From DATEPR01 sp036503065 (lineage in GTDB: Bacteria > Actinomycetota > Actinomycetes > Mycobacteriales > Pseudonocardiaceae), in NCBI GenBank assembly GCA_036503065.1, contig DASXXM010000457.1:1-6013 (forward strand): a stretch of DNA of 6,013 nt. Direction: 5' to 3'. Position numbers and translations under genes: made by a program. Positions 5,896 through 6,013 of this stretch are shown here, in pieces. The number at the start of each line of letters is the position of its first letter. The first letter of the stretch is position 1. The notes beneath the pieces were generated by a model. It was not told where the DNA came from. It was given only the letters and a program-made list of their open reading frames with translations, and did not search any database.

Positions 5896-6013
5896 TCACA
5901 ACCGGGACGTGCGGAAAACGTCGGCAATGTGCCGCTCTGCGCGCATTTCGGTGGGAACGGGGATCGTGCCGGCTATGCGGGTGCCGGTTCCGGGCGTGGC
6001 ATCAATGACGAGG
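5896..6013 (-). CDS. Likely 3' end of a minus-strand gene, product unknown (partial)
   Basis: On the minus strand one frame is open from the window edge to a TGA at 5898-5896, giving 38 residues: LVIDATPGTGTRIAGTIPV, then PTEMRAERHIADVFRTSRL. The sequence looks protein-like, most of its codons end in G or C, and the other two minus frames are interrupted. The fragment is too short to assign to a family. A competing plus-strand reading from ATG 5928 is also open to the edge but has no Shine-Dalgarno sequence and an unconvincing composition. If the minus reading is right, this gene converges on the GNAT gene with an 82-nt gap. Confidence 0.4.
   Translation of the reverse strand, partial: LVIDATPGTGTRIAGTIPVPTEMRAERHIADVFRTSRL

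Noticed and set aside
1..6013. CRISPR arrays, tRNA or rRNA genes, insertion sequences, attachment sites
   Set aside because: No regularly spaced repeats, cloverleaf-like sequences, transposase or integrase motifs, or flanking terminal repeats were seen.

Overview
The window is GC-rich, with strong G/C bias at third codon positions, and carries actinobacterial gene families: a SigD/ShbA-type sigma factor and a SigG-type ECF sigma factor. This points to a high-GC actinomycete such as a member of the Pseudonocardiales, Nocardia or a relative. The species cannot be named from the sequence.

Layout from left to right: (1) 24-734, plus strand, an alternative sigma factor closely resembling mycobacterial SigD and Streptomyces ShbA. 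(2) 735-920, an intergenic stretch with a weak hairpin just after the sigma gene and a dyad that could be part of an ECF-type promoter. (3) 921-1661 and 1705-2661, a short-chain dehydrogenase/reductase (SDR) followed 43 nt later by a SigG-like ECF sigma factor with a C-terminal SnoaL-like domain, probably one operon. (4) 2662-2841, a regulatory-looking intergenic region with a 13-nt palindrome, a longer inverted repeat overlapping a possible -35 box, and a strong Shine-Dalgarno sequence. (5) 2842-4416 and 4413-5813, two genes overlapping by 4 nt (ATGA). The first encodes a 524-residue protein of unknown function with one N-terminal membrane segment. The second encodes a 466-residue protein with two GNAT-like acetyltransferase domains. 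(6) 5814-6013, a short gap with a possible hairpin, then the likely 3' end of a minus-strand gene that runs off the window.

The SDR and SigG-like factor fit a known theme: sigma factors with SnoaL-like C-terminal domains often sit beside oxidoreductase genes and are thought to be controlled by their own C-terminal domain rather than a classical anti-sigma factor. The SigD/ShbA gene is not followed by an RsdA-like anti-sigma gene as it is in mycobacteria, so its usual partner is missing from this window. The least explained part is the 2842-5813 pair, a membrane-anchored protein translationally coupled to a double acetyltransferase. I do not recognise a characterised system with this composition, so it is the best candidate for something undescribed.
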